Of a stretch of DNA of 64,000 nucleotides, positions 9,996 through 20,603 are shown piece by piece. Source of the DNA: Dendrolimus kikuchii (lineage: Eukaryota; Arthropoda; Insecta; Lepidoptera; Lasiocampidae). The stretch's first letter is position 1. Every line of letters starts with the position of its first letter. The notes under the pieces are model-generated. The model searched no databases, was not told the origin of the DNA, and saw only the letters and a program-made list of their open reading frames with translations. Where the stretch lies: assembly GCA_019925095.2 (NCBI GenBank), contig CM034412.1:15476001-15540000 (forward strand), written 5' to 3'. The position numbers and the translations under genes are program-made.

Positions 9996-10440
9996 GTAAG
10001 CTATTTTCTATAATAAATAAAAGTAACACTCAGTAAGACCTAATCCTCGCAATCAGGTAATCCCCGCGAGATGGTTATGTGTTCAATATATGGCCATCAC
10101 TTATTCCCCAATTAAAAACTGGTGCCCGGAGAATACAGGAGTCTTGCACTTACCTCGCAATCGGCCACCGACCCACGACAACGCTGGTTCGGGGGTCTGC
10201 CTCTGCTTATCCACGTGGCGAGACCCAAAAGGTGACAAGGTCCTTCTACACAAGCCCCGGGGCGCAAAGGACGCTGATACACTGACCACTTGGTTGATGC
10301 GAATGTCCTAGTAACTAACTGGACGCGGAAATCTTCGATAGCAAAGTAATATGCAGTTATAATAGCGTGGCGTTTGGCGATGTAATGACTCATGCGCAGA
10401 GCGGGCGGCGGCAACATGGAGGTTGCAAGACGCTATAAAC
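9996..10440. other. Unassigned intron sequence
   Basis: A GC-richer block (10090-10300) is open in several frames on both strands, none resembling a protein. Probably an old TE piece. Confidence 0.3.
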
Positions 10441-10668
10441 CCAAGGCATAATTGCTAACTGGGATATAAGTGGCGCCAACACCATGAGCATCTACAAAAA
10501 ATATCAAAACGACTCATTGACTCTTCAGGTGATCAAAAGGCTGGTGCTTACCTCGGGCAGCGGATCAGTATGGCGATCCAGCGAGTAAACGTAGCCAGCC
10601 TTCTGGGCACCTTACCCATAGAAGACGGTGATCTAGGCTCATTATTCTACTTGTAGTTTTGAGGGACT
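10440..10668 (+). mobile_element. LINE-X C-terminal fragment
   Basis: Encodes AYLGQRISMAIQR and NVASLLGTLPIEDGDLG before a stop. The same C-terminus occurs at 60395 (+), 44360 (+), 28250 (-), 28760 (-) and 32155 (-). It is the end of a retroelement polyprotein whose RT lies outside all the copies here. Confidence 0.55.
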
Positions 10669-10744
10669 ATGAGTAGAGTATATTACATATATTTCTATCA
10701 ATTAACTGCGGCCGTATGCCCTGTCCTAAGAGGCTACAAAATAA

Positions 10745-10921
10745 CCAACAACCAAGCGGTACGGTGTTTGCCCGTCTGGATGGCTACCACCCCTGGTCTA
10801 GGGTGTGCCGCCATGACAACCTTGAGTTGTGTTCCGACATTAGTGGCCAGGTTGCAGTCTCCCTTTGTCCTTTCCATTAGGTGGGCCGTCTGCCTGTCTG
10901 CTGAACTCGTGCAATAAAAAA
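10745..10921 (+). mobile_element. SINE-A copy 2
   Basis: CTACCACCCCTGGTCTAGGG through CTGCCTGTCTGCTGAACTCG to the A-tail, with an internal deletion of the GCAGCAGCGCATTTG region. Confidence 0.8.
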
Positions 10922-10995
10922 AATATATTAGTTTATAAATTCGTTGTAATTATATTAAAAATTGAAGTAACTTTTTAACATTAACAAAAAAATGT

Positions 10996-11367
10996 TGTAG
11001 CGGCCAGCAGGCTGCGTAAGCGATATAACCGTGGCAAGCCGCCATTACGTTATTCGCCGCCCGCGCCGCATCACGTCGCCCCTCTTCCTCCGACAGCTAA
11101 ACGCTGTCGACAGACACAGTCTGTCTTGGTCAGCGCGCGAGAGCAGTCTTGTCGCGGTTACTTTGAATGCGGTAGGACTTTTACGCGCATCAGCTGTTGT
11201 ACCTTTTTTTTCAAATATAAAATGTGCTGCAAAAAGTATAGTTTTATTACACAAACCGGCAACCATACACCACATCTGGCGCCCAACGTAAGTGCGGCGC
11301 GGGCGGCGAATAACGTAAAGGCGGCTTGCCACGGTTATATCGCTTAGGCAGCCTGCTGGCCGCTACA
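10996..11367. mobile_element. MITE with ~76-bp terminal inverted repeats
   Basis: 372 bp. The left end TGTAGCGGCCAGCAGGCTGC is mirrored at the right over about 76 bp with about three mismatches. Flanked by a 4-bp duplication ATGT (10992-10995 and 11368-11371). The right half contains TGGCGCCCAACG, which resembles a retroelement primer-binding site. A 4-bp duplication would fit Sola or Chapaev-type DNA transposons. Confidence 0.65.
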
Positions 11368-11471
11368 ATGTCTTATAATGAATGGTTCCGTAGAAGCGTG
11401 GAAGAAGATCTTAAGACCTGACCTGTTTATCAATGACTTCAATACGCTATCGGCTGTGCCAATTTGCTAAG

Positions 11472-11564
11472 TTTCTTATACTGTAAAATTGTTGGAGGGA
11501 TGGCGAGGTATCCTAAAAATGCTTGTCGAATGTGTAGAGTCAGTGGATGAAATGTTCTTAAACC
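11472..11564 (+). CDS. Cassette gene, exon A2 (candidate)
   Basis: 93 nt ending at a consensus donor (AAACC|GTAAGG), phase 1-1. It reads [V]SYTVKLLEG then WRGILKMLVECVESVDEM and FLN. The Trp, the following Leu residues and the L-V pair match the helix of exons A3 and A5. The acceptor (AATTTGCTAAG) has a weak pyrimidine tract and the exon is shorter than the 126-129 nt of the other A exons, so the 5' border is less certain. Confidence 0.45.
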
Positions 11565-11801
11565 GTAAGGTTCTCTGATTATGAGTATTATGCTGTTCTT
11601 TTATTACCATAAACCCTTCTGAGTTGTTGCAACTATTACACTACGGAGTTCGAAAAATTAGAAATATTACAGTCAACTCCAAAAGCTGGCAACACCACGA
11701 CAGGCGATTAGTTGCTCGTACAAACGAGTGTTTTAGTCCACTACAACGTTTTGTCTTTTTGTAGTCTTGATTAATACTTACATTACCTATTTTTATTTCA
11801 G

Positions 11802-11825
11802 GCATTGATATGTTTGTTACAAAAA
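11802..11825 (+). CDS. Cassette gene, exon C3 (candidate)
   Basis: 24 nt after a strong acceptor (CTATTTTTATTTCAG) and before GTTAAC, phase 1-1, encoding IDMFVTK after a shared codon. Position (downstream of an A exon) and phase fit a shortened C exon, but no motif is conserved and the donor is weak. Confidence 0.3.
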
Positions 11826-12375
11826 GTTAACCAATGAGACATTCTTCATAATATATTTATTTTAAAATAAGAGAGAGAGAGAGAGAGAAGTATGAAACAA
11901 ACTCCCAACAACATGTTTTCTATTTAACACGTATTAATATGTATATAGTATATAAATACATGCTTATAATACACAAATGTAATATTAAATGTATTTATTA
12001 TATCGTAGAGTACTTAAACCAGATGTTCTATGCGTAATAAGGTTTGCAACTTTCCTTTATTTGGTATAAAACATAATCCTGACTAACAGATGGCGCTTAA
12101 ACTTGGTTATGTTTACAGAGAAAAAACATTGTATATTAAGTTTGAATAAAAACTCCTAACATAAAACATTTTTTAATTCTTAGTTCCCTAAATGTGGCAT
12201 AACCAATTATAAAAAAAAAACAAAAAAATTGTTTTAATTCTTACACGACTAGATGGCGCTACAGGTCTGCTTTGTCTTGCCTTTTAAGTTTTATTATTTA
12301 AAAAATACTTTTTAGACTAAATCGATTGAAAGTTTCGATAAGTTTAACTTTAATACTTGAATAGTTTAATAAGAC
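11826..12375. other. AT-rich intron sequence with a (GA)n microsatellite
   Basis: A (GA)n run lies at about 11871-11888. The rest is AT-rich, with AGATGGCGC motifs near 12090 and 12250. No gene recognised. Confidence 0.35.
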
Positions 12376-13700
12376 TATGTTTTAACGGTTTTAAGCGCGC
12401 TAATTTATTTGATTTTTATTATTCCGACGTTTCGGCCACTTTTCAGTAGCCGTGATAACGGAAGACAAAGATGTCAAGTGTCAATGAGTATTGTTAAAGT
12501 TTTATTTAGCCTACCGCCAACTTGTTCATTTTAATTATTTAGTTTTAATTTTGTTTATGGTTATTATTTACTCTATGGGAGTCTAATCTAATTTACCACC
12601 GCTTCCCAACATGTTGTGGCTTGAAGAGAAGAAACGGCGCAAGAAACTCGTCAGCAAACATGTCTAGCTCTAATAATTTTATATAATATTAAAATGGGTG
12701 GTAGGAAAAATAAAAGAAATTATCAGTCAAGTTGGTTTGTGTTCCGTTCCAGGCAGAAAGAGCTCACAGTGTTTTGAAGTCTGGTAGTTAGTTTTTGCTG
12801 GGTTTGGGTCTTAATAGTTTTGATGATGGGATCCCAAGCAGGTGGTACTTGCAAACCATTTTCTCTATTGAAATTTGAATGTTTTTTGATTTCAATAGCC
12901 TCACGCATCATTCTAGGTATGAAATGATTCTCTTTCGCGAGGATTTGTGGTTTATCGAATCTGATGTTGTGGTTGGGTTTATCCAGCGTGTGTTCACTGA
13001 TCGCAGACTTTGCAGATCTTGTGTTTCATGTCTGGAATATATGCTTTTACCCGTGTTTTTATGCTCGTCTTTATTTGCCCAATGTATTGTTACGAGCTAC
13101 AGGACTCGAATTAAAATAAATGTTGTTGGAATTACTATAGAGTTTATTAGAACTGTACAAATACGTATAAAACAGGTACAAAATAAAGCTGGATGCAACC
13201 AGTTCACACTGCACGATTCAATGCAATTCAACACGCGCAAAGTCCGTCACTATGTCGCTAATCGAAATTACGTCGTTACACACGTCTTAACCGTAGCGTA
13301 GTCGTCGCTTGACTGCCTCACCCCTCAGTTTGGGCATTGTTTTATACTAAAATGTACAATTCCGACAAAGGGGCCGCGTTAACCCGCACATCTGGCAAGC
13401 TTCGATGCAATGCAATAAAAACAAGAATTATCCGACACTAATGGCGGCCATAAAAGAAAGGATTAGTTCGACTTTAATTACAGCCAGAAAATAACAATAG
13501 ATGTTTTTAAAGTTTAAACACGAAGTAAACAAAAGAACTCCGAATGCGGGAGGGGCAATAAACAAGGTGCGCAACATTTCATTTTCGGTATGAAACAATA
13601 GGTATGCAGGTGGGCCAACTTGTAGCAGTATGACAATCTACACTCACAATCGAACTTGTAGACACCTGCACCCTGGAGTGGGGATATTGCATTTCACAGG
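12376..13700 (-). pseudogene. Penelope-like element relic, interrupted by a solo LTR
   Basis: The - strand carries the same GIY-YIG endonuclease end and 3' UTR as the copy at 59084, and the ACGGTTTTAAGCGCG inverted-repeat motif lies at its 3' end (12380-12420). The - strand frame 12723-12911 reads MMREAIEIKKHSNFNREN, matching MMREAIKIKKHPNFNRED at 59 kb. The element is split at CCCAATGTAT by the LTR at 13088-13627 and resumes as TATGACAATC. Broken and not functional. Confidence 0.65.
13088..13627 (-). mobile_element. Solo LTR, LTR-T family, inside the Penelope relic
   Basis: TGTTACGAGC ... TGTAGCA, 540 bp, flanked by GTAT (13084-13087 and 13628-13631). Comparison with the uninterrupted Penelope copy at 59 kb gives the empty site directly, confirming ends and duplication. 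Confidence 0.75.
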
Positions 13701-14500
13701 TCTCAAAAACTGGGTAATCTTTTTATGCGGCTTGAAATATGTTTTGATTGGACCTTTTTCACCCCTTTAGGGGTTGATCTTTCAAAAATCCTTTCTTACC
13801 TACAGTATAGAGAAAGCCCGCCTGTAAATCTTCACTGTCTTAGCCCCGGTATTTTGGGCTAGTGGTTTTTGTATCTTATCTATATAGATATATAAAATTG
13901 AATTGTCTGTTTGTAATATCAAATTAACAGCTTTTTACTAAATGCATATGAAAGTATTGTTTTGTTTGTACGATTTGTTTGGGTCAAACATGGCACTATT
14001 TTTGTCAGGGCTAGCGAAACTGCTCCTGTTACTGCAATCAGATCCCAAAGTGATTTACTTAAAATTAAGAACATCTAAAATAAGTTTAATCCATATATAC
14101 AAAATCTTCTCAATATTTATATTGTACCTATCAGTAAAATTGCTCTGTCAAATTTATGTAGAATATTTTTGTAATTTCTGTAGTCTCTTAAATGTACACT
14201 ACTCTGTGCATTTGTATGTATGCGACGATTTGTACTCTTTGTCACTATGCATATTTTTTTCACCTACCCGCATTTTGGAGAATATCGTGTTTAGTTCTTA
14301 TTTGATTTTAGATTTTAATTTTCTATATAGTTATCTAATATTTAACGTTTATATAAATATATATTTGTTACTGTTGAAGCTTACAAAGTTGTACACGAGT
14401 ATTGGTTCGGGAGAAGACTCATCTCATGACAATTTTAATACCAAATTAAACTTATCAGTTCATCTTTGCATTAGTAATATTTTGACAAATATTAGTAAAA
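13701..14500 (+). other. 5' region of the CR1-like LINE
   Basis: AT-rich sequence upstream of the RT ORF. It includes a Helitron-like start (TATATAGATATATAAAATTG near 13880) and a 189-codon open frame (13942-14511) that overlaps the RT start by 11 nt. That frame is Leu/Ile/Tyr-rich with no zinc-knuckle or other ORF1 feature, so I treat it as 5' UTR or spurious rather than ORF1. Confidence 0.35.
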
Positions 14501-17371
14501 ATGACGGATAAAGTATCTATTTATTATCAGAACTGTCGAGGACTTAGAACAAAGTTAAATACTTTATACTCTAATATTCTAACTGAATGTTATGACATAC
14601 TGATTTTGTCTGAAACATGGCTGACGGCGAATATCTCGGATTGTGAAGTAGTTGATCCCCGTTACGTATTACATCGCTGTGATAGGGATCGTATGGCAAC
14701 TGGCAAGCAAGACGGTGGTGGAGTACTGATTGCCACACGCCGCGACCTATCCGCTGATAGATGTTTTCTCACACTCGGCGATAATGAACAGCATAACATG
14801 GGTATGTTATCTTTAATTGATTATGTTTTTCTGAAACTTAAAGTCGGTAACAAGTATTATGTAGTTTGTGGCGTTTACATTCCTCCTAATACAAATACAA
14901 AAATATACTCACTGTTCTTAAACGCTCTCTTAAATGAGTTAAACGATATCAATACTGAAAACTTTTACATGGTAGGTGATTTTAATCTACCTCACTTAGA
15001 ATGGAAGGAGTCTACCATAAACTTATCACGTACTTCATACTGTAACCTTAATATTGCAACCTTAATATATAATTTCCTGCAGTCGACAAAAAGTAAACAA
15101 TATAACGACATTAAAAATAGTATGGGTCGTGTCTTAGATTTATTTATTTCCAATTGTGAATCAGTGTGTGAGCCAATGTTGAGACCATTGGTAGCTGTTG
15201 ACTGCCTACACCCTTCTTTTAGCACATTCGCCTGTCTAGGAGCACCCTATCGGATTATGAGTTCATCTCCTATTTTCAAATATTGCTTTCTAGAAGGGAA
15301 ATATGCAATTATTAACGATGAAATTCAAAGCATTGATTGGTCCAGTAGACTAAATAATTCATCTATGGATCTTTCAGTTAATAGTTTCTACGAAGTTATC
15401 TACGATATAATTCGCAAATATATACCTAAACGTCGCACCAAAACCAATAATTTTCCAATTTGGTTTTCGCGTCCTCTTATTCATATCTTTAAAAATAAGG
15501 AAAAGGCCTGGATTAAATGGAAAAAGTATAATACTACATATCATTACGAACAATTTTCTATGTTTCGCCGGAGATTTAAAACGCAAAGCAAAATATGTTT
15601 TAATAATTACATAGATACCGTTGAGGACAATTTAAAAAGAGATGTTAAAACTTTCTGGTCTTACGTGAAGTCGCACAAAAGAAAATGTGGGATTCCGCAT
15701 ATTATGAATTACGAGGATGTGAAGAGTAAAAAACCTGAGGAGGTTTGTCAACTTTTTGCTAACTTTTTTGCCTCAGTTTATGAACGCAGTCAGTATGACG
15801 GTAATCCAGAGAATTTAGAAACTATGCCCATTAATACAAACTGTGATTTTGCTTTATCCGAACTTCTAATCACTAAAAAACAAATTGTTACAGAACTTAA
15901 GGCATTAGATATTACCAAGGGACCTGGTCCTGATGGTCTTCCCCCCTTTTTTCTAAAAAATACCGCTGAAACTGTTGCTGTTCCTTTACTTATTCTCTAT
16001 AATAGAAGTCTCATGGAAGGTATTGTTCCTAGCAATTGGAAAATGGCTAATATTACCCCGGTGTATAAAGGCGGGAATATAACTGACGTCACAAATTACC
16101 GTCCAATATCCTTACTGTCCACCTTGTCGAAAGTATTGGAGCGCTTAGTACATAATTATATATATCCTGTCTTGCACAAACAAATTATGGAACAACAACA
16201 TGGATTTGTTAAAAAACGGTCTACAGTTAGTAATCTTCTTATTTTTACAGACTTTGTGTTTAAATCTATGGATAATCGCATTCAAGTAGATACTGTTTAC
16301 ACAGACTTTCGTAAGGCTTTTGACAAGGTGGACCACGACATACTGCTAAGGAAGCTTGCCTTCAATGGTATTCGAGGGAACCTACTGAGATGGTTCACCT
16401 CATACATAAAAAATAGGTCGCAACGTGTGGTAATTTATGGTCTCCACTCTGACATAATTTATGTAACGTCCGGTGTTGCCCAAGGATCAATTTTAGGGCC
16501 ATTGCTTTTTGATATTTTTATCAATGATATTAATCAGTGTTTTAAACAAACTAATTTCTTGATGTACGCAGATGACCTCAAAATTTTTAAAGAAATTTTT
16601 ACAATTCAGGATTGCATCAAACTTCAAGATGATTTAAATTCACTTTCGGACTATTGTGTAGAAAATAAATTATATCTCAGCATAAATAAATGTAAATCAA
16701 TTAGTTTTTCAAAAAAAACAAACAAAATCGACTTTACATATTCACTCTGTAGTAACTCTCTAGAAAAAGTCACAGTAATAAAAGATTTGGGCATCTTTTT
16801 GGATTCAAAATTGCATTTTGATTTCCATGTAAACTATATTTTAAATAAGGCATTCCAATTATTCGGCTTTGTAATGCGAACATGTAAACCGTTTAAGAGA
16901 CCTTCTTCATATCTTCTCCTATACATGTCCTTAATTCGATCTCAGCTTGAATACGCCACAGCAATTTGGAACCCATTCTATACCAAATATAATAAGCAGT
17001 TAGAATCCGTTCAACGTAAATTCTTACGTTCCGTTAACTATCGCTGTTTCCATTCTAAGTCCTCGTACGAGACACTCCTTAGCAAGTACTCTATGCATAA
17101 ACTTGAGACAAGGCGAAATCTCCTGGATGCTATGCTTTTATACAACATTTGTCATGATAAATTTGATTGCATTACATTATCGAACCAAATAAGTTTTAGG
17201 GTTCCGCAAAGATTTCACGTGATACGGAAGAACCGTACGCGTGATATGTTTGCGGCTAAGATATCTAGAACTAACGCAGGTGAACGTGCCCCAATTAACA
17301 GGGTACAAAAAGAAAATTATAGAGTTGTCAATGGACGTACCTGTTATCCATCACTAACAGATATCAGTTAA
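14501..17371 (+). CDS. LINE endonuclease/reverse transcriptase, intact 956-codon ORF
   Basis: This is the ORF2-type protein of a non-LTR retrotransposon, which nicks target DNA and copies its RNA there. The N-terminus is an apurinic-like endonuclease: YYQNCRGLR (about residues 8-16), ILSETWL (about 35-41), VYIPPNT and GDFNLPHLEW (about 159-168). The reverse transcriptase follows: GPGPDGLPPFFLK, NYRPISLLSTLSKVLERL, QHGFVKKRST, DFRKAFDKVDH (catalytic Asp602), GVAQGSILGPLLF and YADD at 689-692. No stop or frameshift interrupts it, so the copy is young or recently active. The short 3' region ends in ACTGACTGACAGACAGAC (about 17448-17465), as in CR1-type elements that end in short repeats. Clade (CR1-like versus Jockey-like) is judged by eye. 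No ORF1 is visible. Confidence 0.9.
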   Translation: MTDKVSIYYQNCRGLRTKLNTLYSNILTECYDILILSETWLTANISDCEVVDPRYVLHRCDRDRMATGKQDGGGVLIATRRDLSADRCFLTLGDNEQHNMGMLSLIDYVFLKLKVGNKYYVVCGVYIPPNTNTKIYSLFLNALLNELNDINTENFYMVGDFNLPHLEWKESTINLSRTSYCNLNIATLIYNFLQSTKSKQYNDIKNSMGRVLDLFISNCESVCEPMLRPLVAVDCLHPSFSTFACLGAPYRIMSSSPIFKYCFLEGKYAIINDEIQSIDWSSRLNNSSMDLSVNSFYEVIYDIIRKYIPKRRTKTNNFPIWFSRPLIHIFKNKEKAWIKWKKYNTTYHYEQFSMFRRRFKTQSKICFNNYIDTVEDNLKRDVKTFWSYVKSHKRKCGIPHIMNYEDVKSKKPEEVCQLFANFFASVYERSQYDGNPENLETMPINTNCDFALSELLITKKQIVTELKALDITKGPGPDGLPPFFLKNTAETVAVPLLILYNRSLMEGIVPSNWKMANITPVYKGGNITDVTNYRPISLLSTLSKVLERLVHNYIYPVLHKQIMEQQHGFVKKRSTVSNLLIFTDFVFKSMDNRIQVDTVYTDFRKAFDKVDHDILLRKLAFNGIRGNLLRWFTSYIKNRSQRVVIYGLHSDIIYVTSGVAQGSILGPLLFDIFINDINQCFKQTNFLMYADDLKIFKEIFTIQDCIKLQDDLNSLSDYCVENKLYLSINKCKSISFSKKTNKIDFTYSLCSNSLEKVTVIKDLGIFLDSKLHFDFHVNYILNKAFQLFGFVMRTCKPFKRPSSYLLLYMSLIRSQLEYATAIWNPFYTKYNKQLESVQRKFLRSVNYRCFHSKSSYETLLSKYSMHKLETRRNLLDAMLLYNICHDKFDCITLSNQISFRVPQRFHVIRKNRTRDMFAAKISRTNAGERAPINRVQKENYRVVNGRTCYPSLTDIS

Positions 17372-17470
17372 GTACTGTAGTGAATTTTATATCTATTGAC
17401 GACTGTATACCAAATCTTTCATTCAATTCGTAATTCTCTGGGTAGTAACTGACTGACAGACAGACGGATT
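17372..17470 (+). mobile_element. 3' UTR and repeat tail of the LINE
   Basis: About 95 bp after the stop, ending in short ACTG/ACAG repeats instead of poly-A. Confidence 0.5.
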
Positions 17471-17587
17471 TATTTCTTAATTTTTCTATTATAGTTGTGG
17501 GCAACATCGCTGGTTGCGCCACGAGTAATATTTACCTATAGTTTGTATTTTTTAGTTTTCTTAGTGGTGTAATTGTTCGTTGCCCTA

Positions 17588-17790
17588 AACCCACAGCCAA
17601 GTGGTAGGGCATTTGCCCTATGACTCGATGGCTACCACCCCTGGTCTAAAGTATGTCGCCATAACAACCTCGAGTTGTGTTCCGGCATTAATGACCAGGT
17701 TCCAGTCTCCCTTAAGAGAGCCGCAGCGCATTTGTAGCACCTTTGGGCCGTCTGCCTGTCTGCTGAACTCCGGCAATAAAAAAATAAAAA
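17588..17790 (+). mobile_element. SINE-A copy 3
   Basis: 5'-truncated. Runs from CCCACAGCCAAGTGG to the tail GGCAATAAAAAAATAAAAA. Confidence 0.85.
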
Positions 17791-18180
17791 TCTTTTTTAT
17801 TTATTTAGTGTGGCATAGTAGTTACTGGCCGCCAAATATACTAAATGTTTGAATTTAGAACATAGATTTTCTTTTGTTTTTTTATCTGTATATTTTTCCC
17901 GCCATTGCTATTAAAATCATCATATATTACGCACGTGCAGTTTTCTTTTATGAATAAAATATTCACAGTCCACAAACAAATTCATATTTAAAGAAGTGTT
18001 TAACAAAGTATATACGGTACTTATATCAAAAAAATCATTTTTTACATTTTTTATCAGTCTGTCTGTCTGAATGTTCCGGCTAATCTCTGAAAAAGCTAGA
18101 GCGATTTTGACGGGACTTTCACTGGCTGATACTTGATGTTATAAAAAGTAACTTAGGCTACTTTTTTAGGGTTCCGCGAA
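17791..18180. other. Unassigned AT-rich sequence
   Basis: No gene recognised. The CAGTCTGTCTGTCTGAATG block near 18055 looks like the start of a Helitron-type repeat leading into the next feature. Confidence 0.3.
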
Positions 18181-18411
18181 AAAATATCCACTCCGATGAA
18201 GTTGCGGGCGCAGGTAGTATATAAAGAAAAATGAATTTTTGTATGTTGTCCTTTAGGCGTTCCTAAACCATTGATCAGAATGTGATGAAATTTTGTTAGA
18301 GTGTGCGTCCTTAGACGCCCGCGTGGGTTTCTGAATTAAAAAACAGAATTTACAACCAAAAATTTTTTTTAGTCTACGTTGCATTGCAACGTATGCTGGG
18401 TGCAGCTAGTT
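18181..18411 (+). mobile_element. Helitron-like 3' fragment
   Basis: Contains GGGCGCAGGTAGTATATAAA and ends GGGTGCAGCTAG before T, the Helitron CTAG|T end. A preceding self-complementary GTTGCATTGCAAC could serve as the end hairpin. Confidence 0.45.
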
Positions 18412-18449
18412 TTCTATAAAAACAAAAATGGGTTAGTGACGCCAAAGTG

Positions 18450-18771
18450 TTATTTTTTTATTTTTTATTGCAGGAGTTCTGCAGACAGGCAGACGGCCCA
18501 CTTAATGGAAAGCGGTTACCATCGCCTATGGACATTTACAACACCAAAGGTGCTACAAATGCGCTGCTGCTCTCTTAAGAGTCACTGGAACCTGGTCATT
18601 AATGCCGGAACACAACTCAAGGTTGTTATGGCGACATGGTTTAGACCAGGGTTGGTAGCCATCCAGTGGGGCAAATCCCCTACCACCTGGCTGTGGGTTG
18701 TTTAGTCGCCTCTTACGACAGGCCGCCCGGCCGCAGGAAATTGTATTATTTCTCCGTTCCTGCACGGATAT
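18450..18771 (-). mobile_element. SINE-A copy 4 (near full length)
   Basis: A T-rich tail complement, then all family blocks to CCTGCACGGAT. About 320 bp. Confidence 0.88.
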
Positions 18772-19109
18772 TACGGAGTGTGGTACAAAATACTTTTTGC
18801 TAGTCGATTGTGATTCCATAAGTAGTATTCTTCTTGCAAGCTATCAGGTGGAACTCCAAAAAGCCAGCCTACCAAAACGTAAAAAAAAAAGTTAAATGCA
18901 ACGCGGCGAGGTAGCAATTAATTTTCCAATTTGTTTTTTCAATTAAATTCTGTCAAACTCCGTTGAACAAACTTATTATCTTTTCGAAATAATTTAAAAT
19001 GTATATTGCATTTCTCATTTTAAACTTGGTAAGTCTTTTTTAAAAGCAGTCGTAAGTCAGTGGTTGAAAGAAAGAAAAAAACATTTATTTAGAACAAGAT
19101 ATAAAAAGT
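18772..19109. other. Unassigned AT-rich sequence
   Basis: No coding sequence or repeat family recognised between SINE-A copy 4 and the RTE-1 fragment. Confidence 0.3.
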
Positions 19110-19501
19110 GCGGAGTGACGCTCGCGGACCGCGTTCGTAATACCGAAGTAAGAAAGAGAGTTGGTCTGAAAGAGAGTGTCGGGGTGAAGGTAAGGAAAGG
19201 AATGCTCCGGTGGTTCGGGCATGTCGAAAGAATGCATGATGAAAGAATGACTAAACAGATATACAATGCAAAAGTGGATGGATGCAGAAGTCGTGGAAGG
19301 CCACGACACACCTTCCATGATCAAATTGATCGTGTACTAGCGGAGGGTGATGTCAGGAGCCTTAAGAACAGACGAGTGTGCATGACAAGAGTTATGAATG
19401 TCAAAGAAGCAAGTGAGGTGTGTAAGAATGGGCCTAAATGGCGCTCTGTTGTTCGTGCCTACCCCGCAAGGGAACTGGCGTGAAGTTATGTATGTATGTA
19501 A
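19110..19501 (+). mobile_element. RTE-1 LINE 3' fragment
   Basis: Open + frame for the RTE-1 C-terminus (LADRVRNTEVRKRVGLKESV ... RWFGHVERMHDERMTKQ) through the stop, then (TATG)n. 5'-truncated. Confidence 0.85.
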
Positions 19502-19719
19502 GGTATAAAAGTCTTACATCATAATATATCTAACAATTAATTGTGATGTCCTAAAAAGGCTCTTGCTCAGCATAATGCTAGTTTCACAACCAGCGCTGAT
19601 CTTCCGCAAGTACCTCTAGTGATGCCACGGCTTAGCTCCACAAAGCAAATTAAAACAATAAACATTCGTTATAAAATTATGCAAAATAATTACTAGTGTA
19701 TAATGAACATTGTTATCTA
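19502..19719. other. Short unassigned repeat piece
   Basis: The TTGCTCAGCATAATGCTAG and CCAGCGCTGATCTTCCGC blocks (about 19560-19610) recur diverged near 47350-47400, so this is an old dispersed repeat. Confidence 0.35.
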
Positions 19720-20051
19720 TCTATATATATATAAAAGAAAGCCGTGTTAGTTACACTATTTATAACTCGAGAACGGCTGTACCGATTTGGTTGAAAATTG
19801 GTGGGGAGGTAGCTTAGAACCAGGACACGGACATAGGATACTTTTTATCCCGTTGGAACCGGTAGGGGGCGCTGAGATCGGGTTCTAGAATCCTCCTAAT
19901 CACTTGGAGCGATTTCGGTGATTTTGTTTTTGTGTGTTTGAGTGGGTCCTCGGATGGTTTAAATCCACAATTAGAACCGGTAGGCGGCGCTGGGATCGTG
20001 TCTTAGATTTTTATGTTTTCAGAGCAGGACGACGTCTGCCGTGGCCGCTAG
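19720..20051 (+). mobile_element. Non-autonomous Helitron (complete)
   Basis: Starts TCTATATATATATAAAAGAA and ends CTAG after the stem GTGGCCG, inserted between A (19719) and T (20052). 332 bp, orthodox Helitron termini, same family as 8713-9042. Confidence 0.75.
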
Positions 20052-20124
20052 TTATAAATGAAAGGAAACAAAAAAAAAACAACGGATAGAAGTGACGAAC
20101 AAAACAGAAATAGTAAATTGATAA

Positions 20125-20301
20125 TACATACATACATACATAACTTCACGCCAGTTCCCTTGCGGGGTAGGCACGAACAACAGAGCGCCATTTAGGCTTA
20201 TTCTTACACACCTCACTTGCTTCTTTGACATTCATAACTCTTGTCATGCACGCTCGTCTGTTCTTAAGGCTGCTAACATCACCTGCTAGTACACGATCAA
20301 T
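20125..20301 (-). mobile_element. RTE-1 LINE 3' fragment
   Basis: (CATA)n then the RTE-1 3' end, with a few bases deleted near 20284. Confidence 0.8.
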
Positions 20302-20603
20302 TCATAATGGTTTGTTATAGCGTACTAATCGACATATTATAACACTATAAAATACTTGTGTTGTATTTAAGGTCTCTCTGGCGAAATTGGTGGTCAAATA
20401 AGATTTTTTTTAAGTTAGTTCGGAACCCAAAGACAGACTGCAGGTTCCTTATCGGCGGCGGTACCTATGTTACTCCAGCACTTTGATGCAGCGTAACGAA
20501 AACTCCCCCGGAAGGCAGCCGAACAATGCTGCTGCGTAGCGAGCTGCACCGAGCTTTGCCTACAACCGAGTGACCATCTTGTTGACGTCCACGAAAGCTT
20601 TTC
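20302..20603. other. Unassigned sequence
   Basis: A GC-richer block (20410-20590) of unknown origin; no protein recognised on either strand. Confidence 0.25.

Noticed and set aside
10079..10417. Several overlapping 60-100 codon frames on both strands
   Set aside because: All arise from one GC-rich patch; no frame has protein-like motifs or splice/termination signals.
11684..11730. Possible B exon (acceptor AAATATTACAG then TCAACTCCAAAA)
   Set aside because: The acceptor is good and 12 nt would fit, but the next bases are GCTGGC, not a GT donor, and no phase-1 GT follows.
13942..14511. 189-codon frame directly upstream of and overlapping the LINE RT ORF, as a possible ORF1
   Set aside because: Leu/Ile/Tyr-rich AT-biased translation with no zinc knuckle, coiled coil or PHD-like motif; better explained as 5' UTR.
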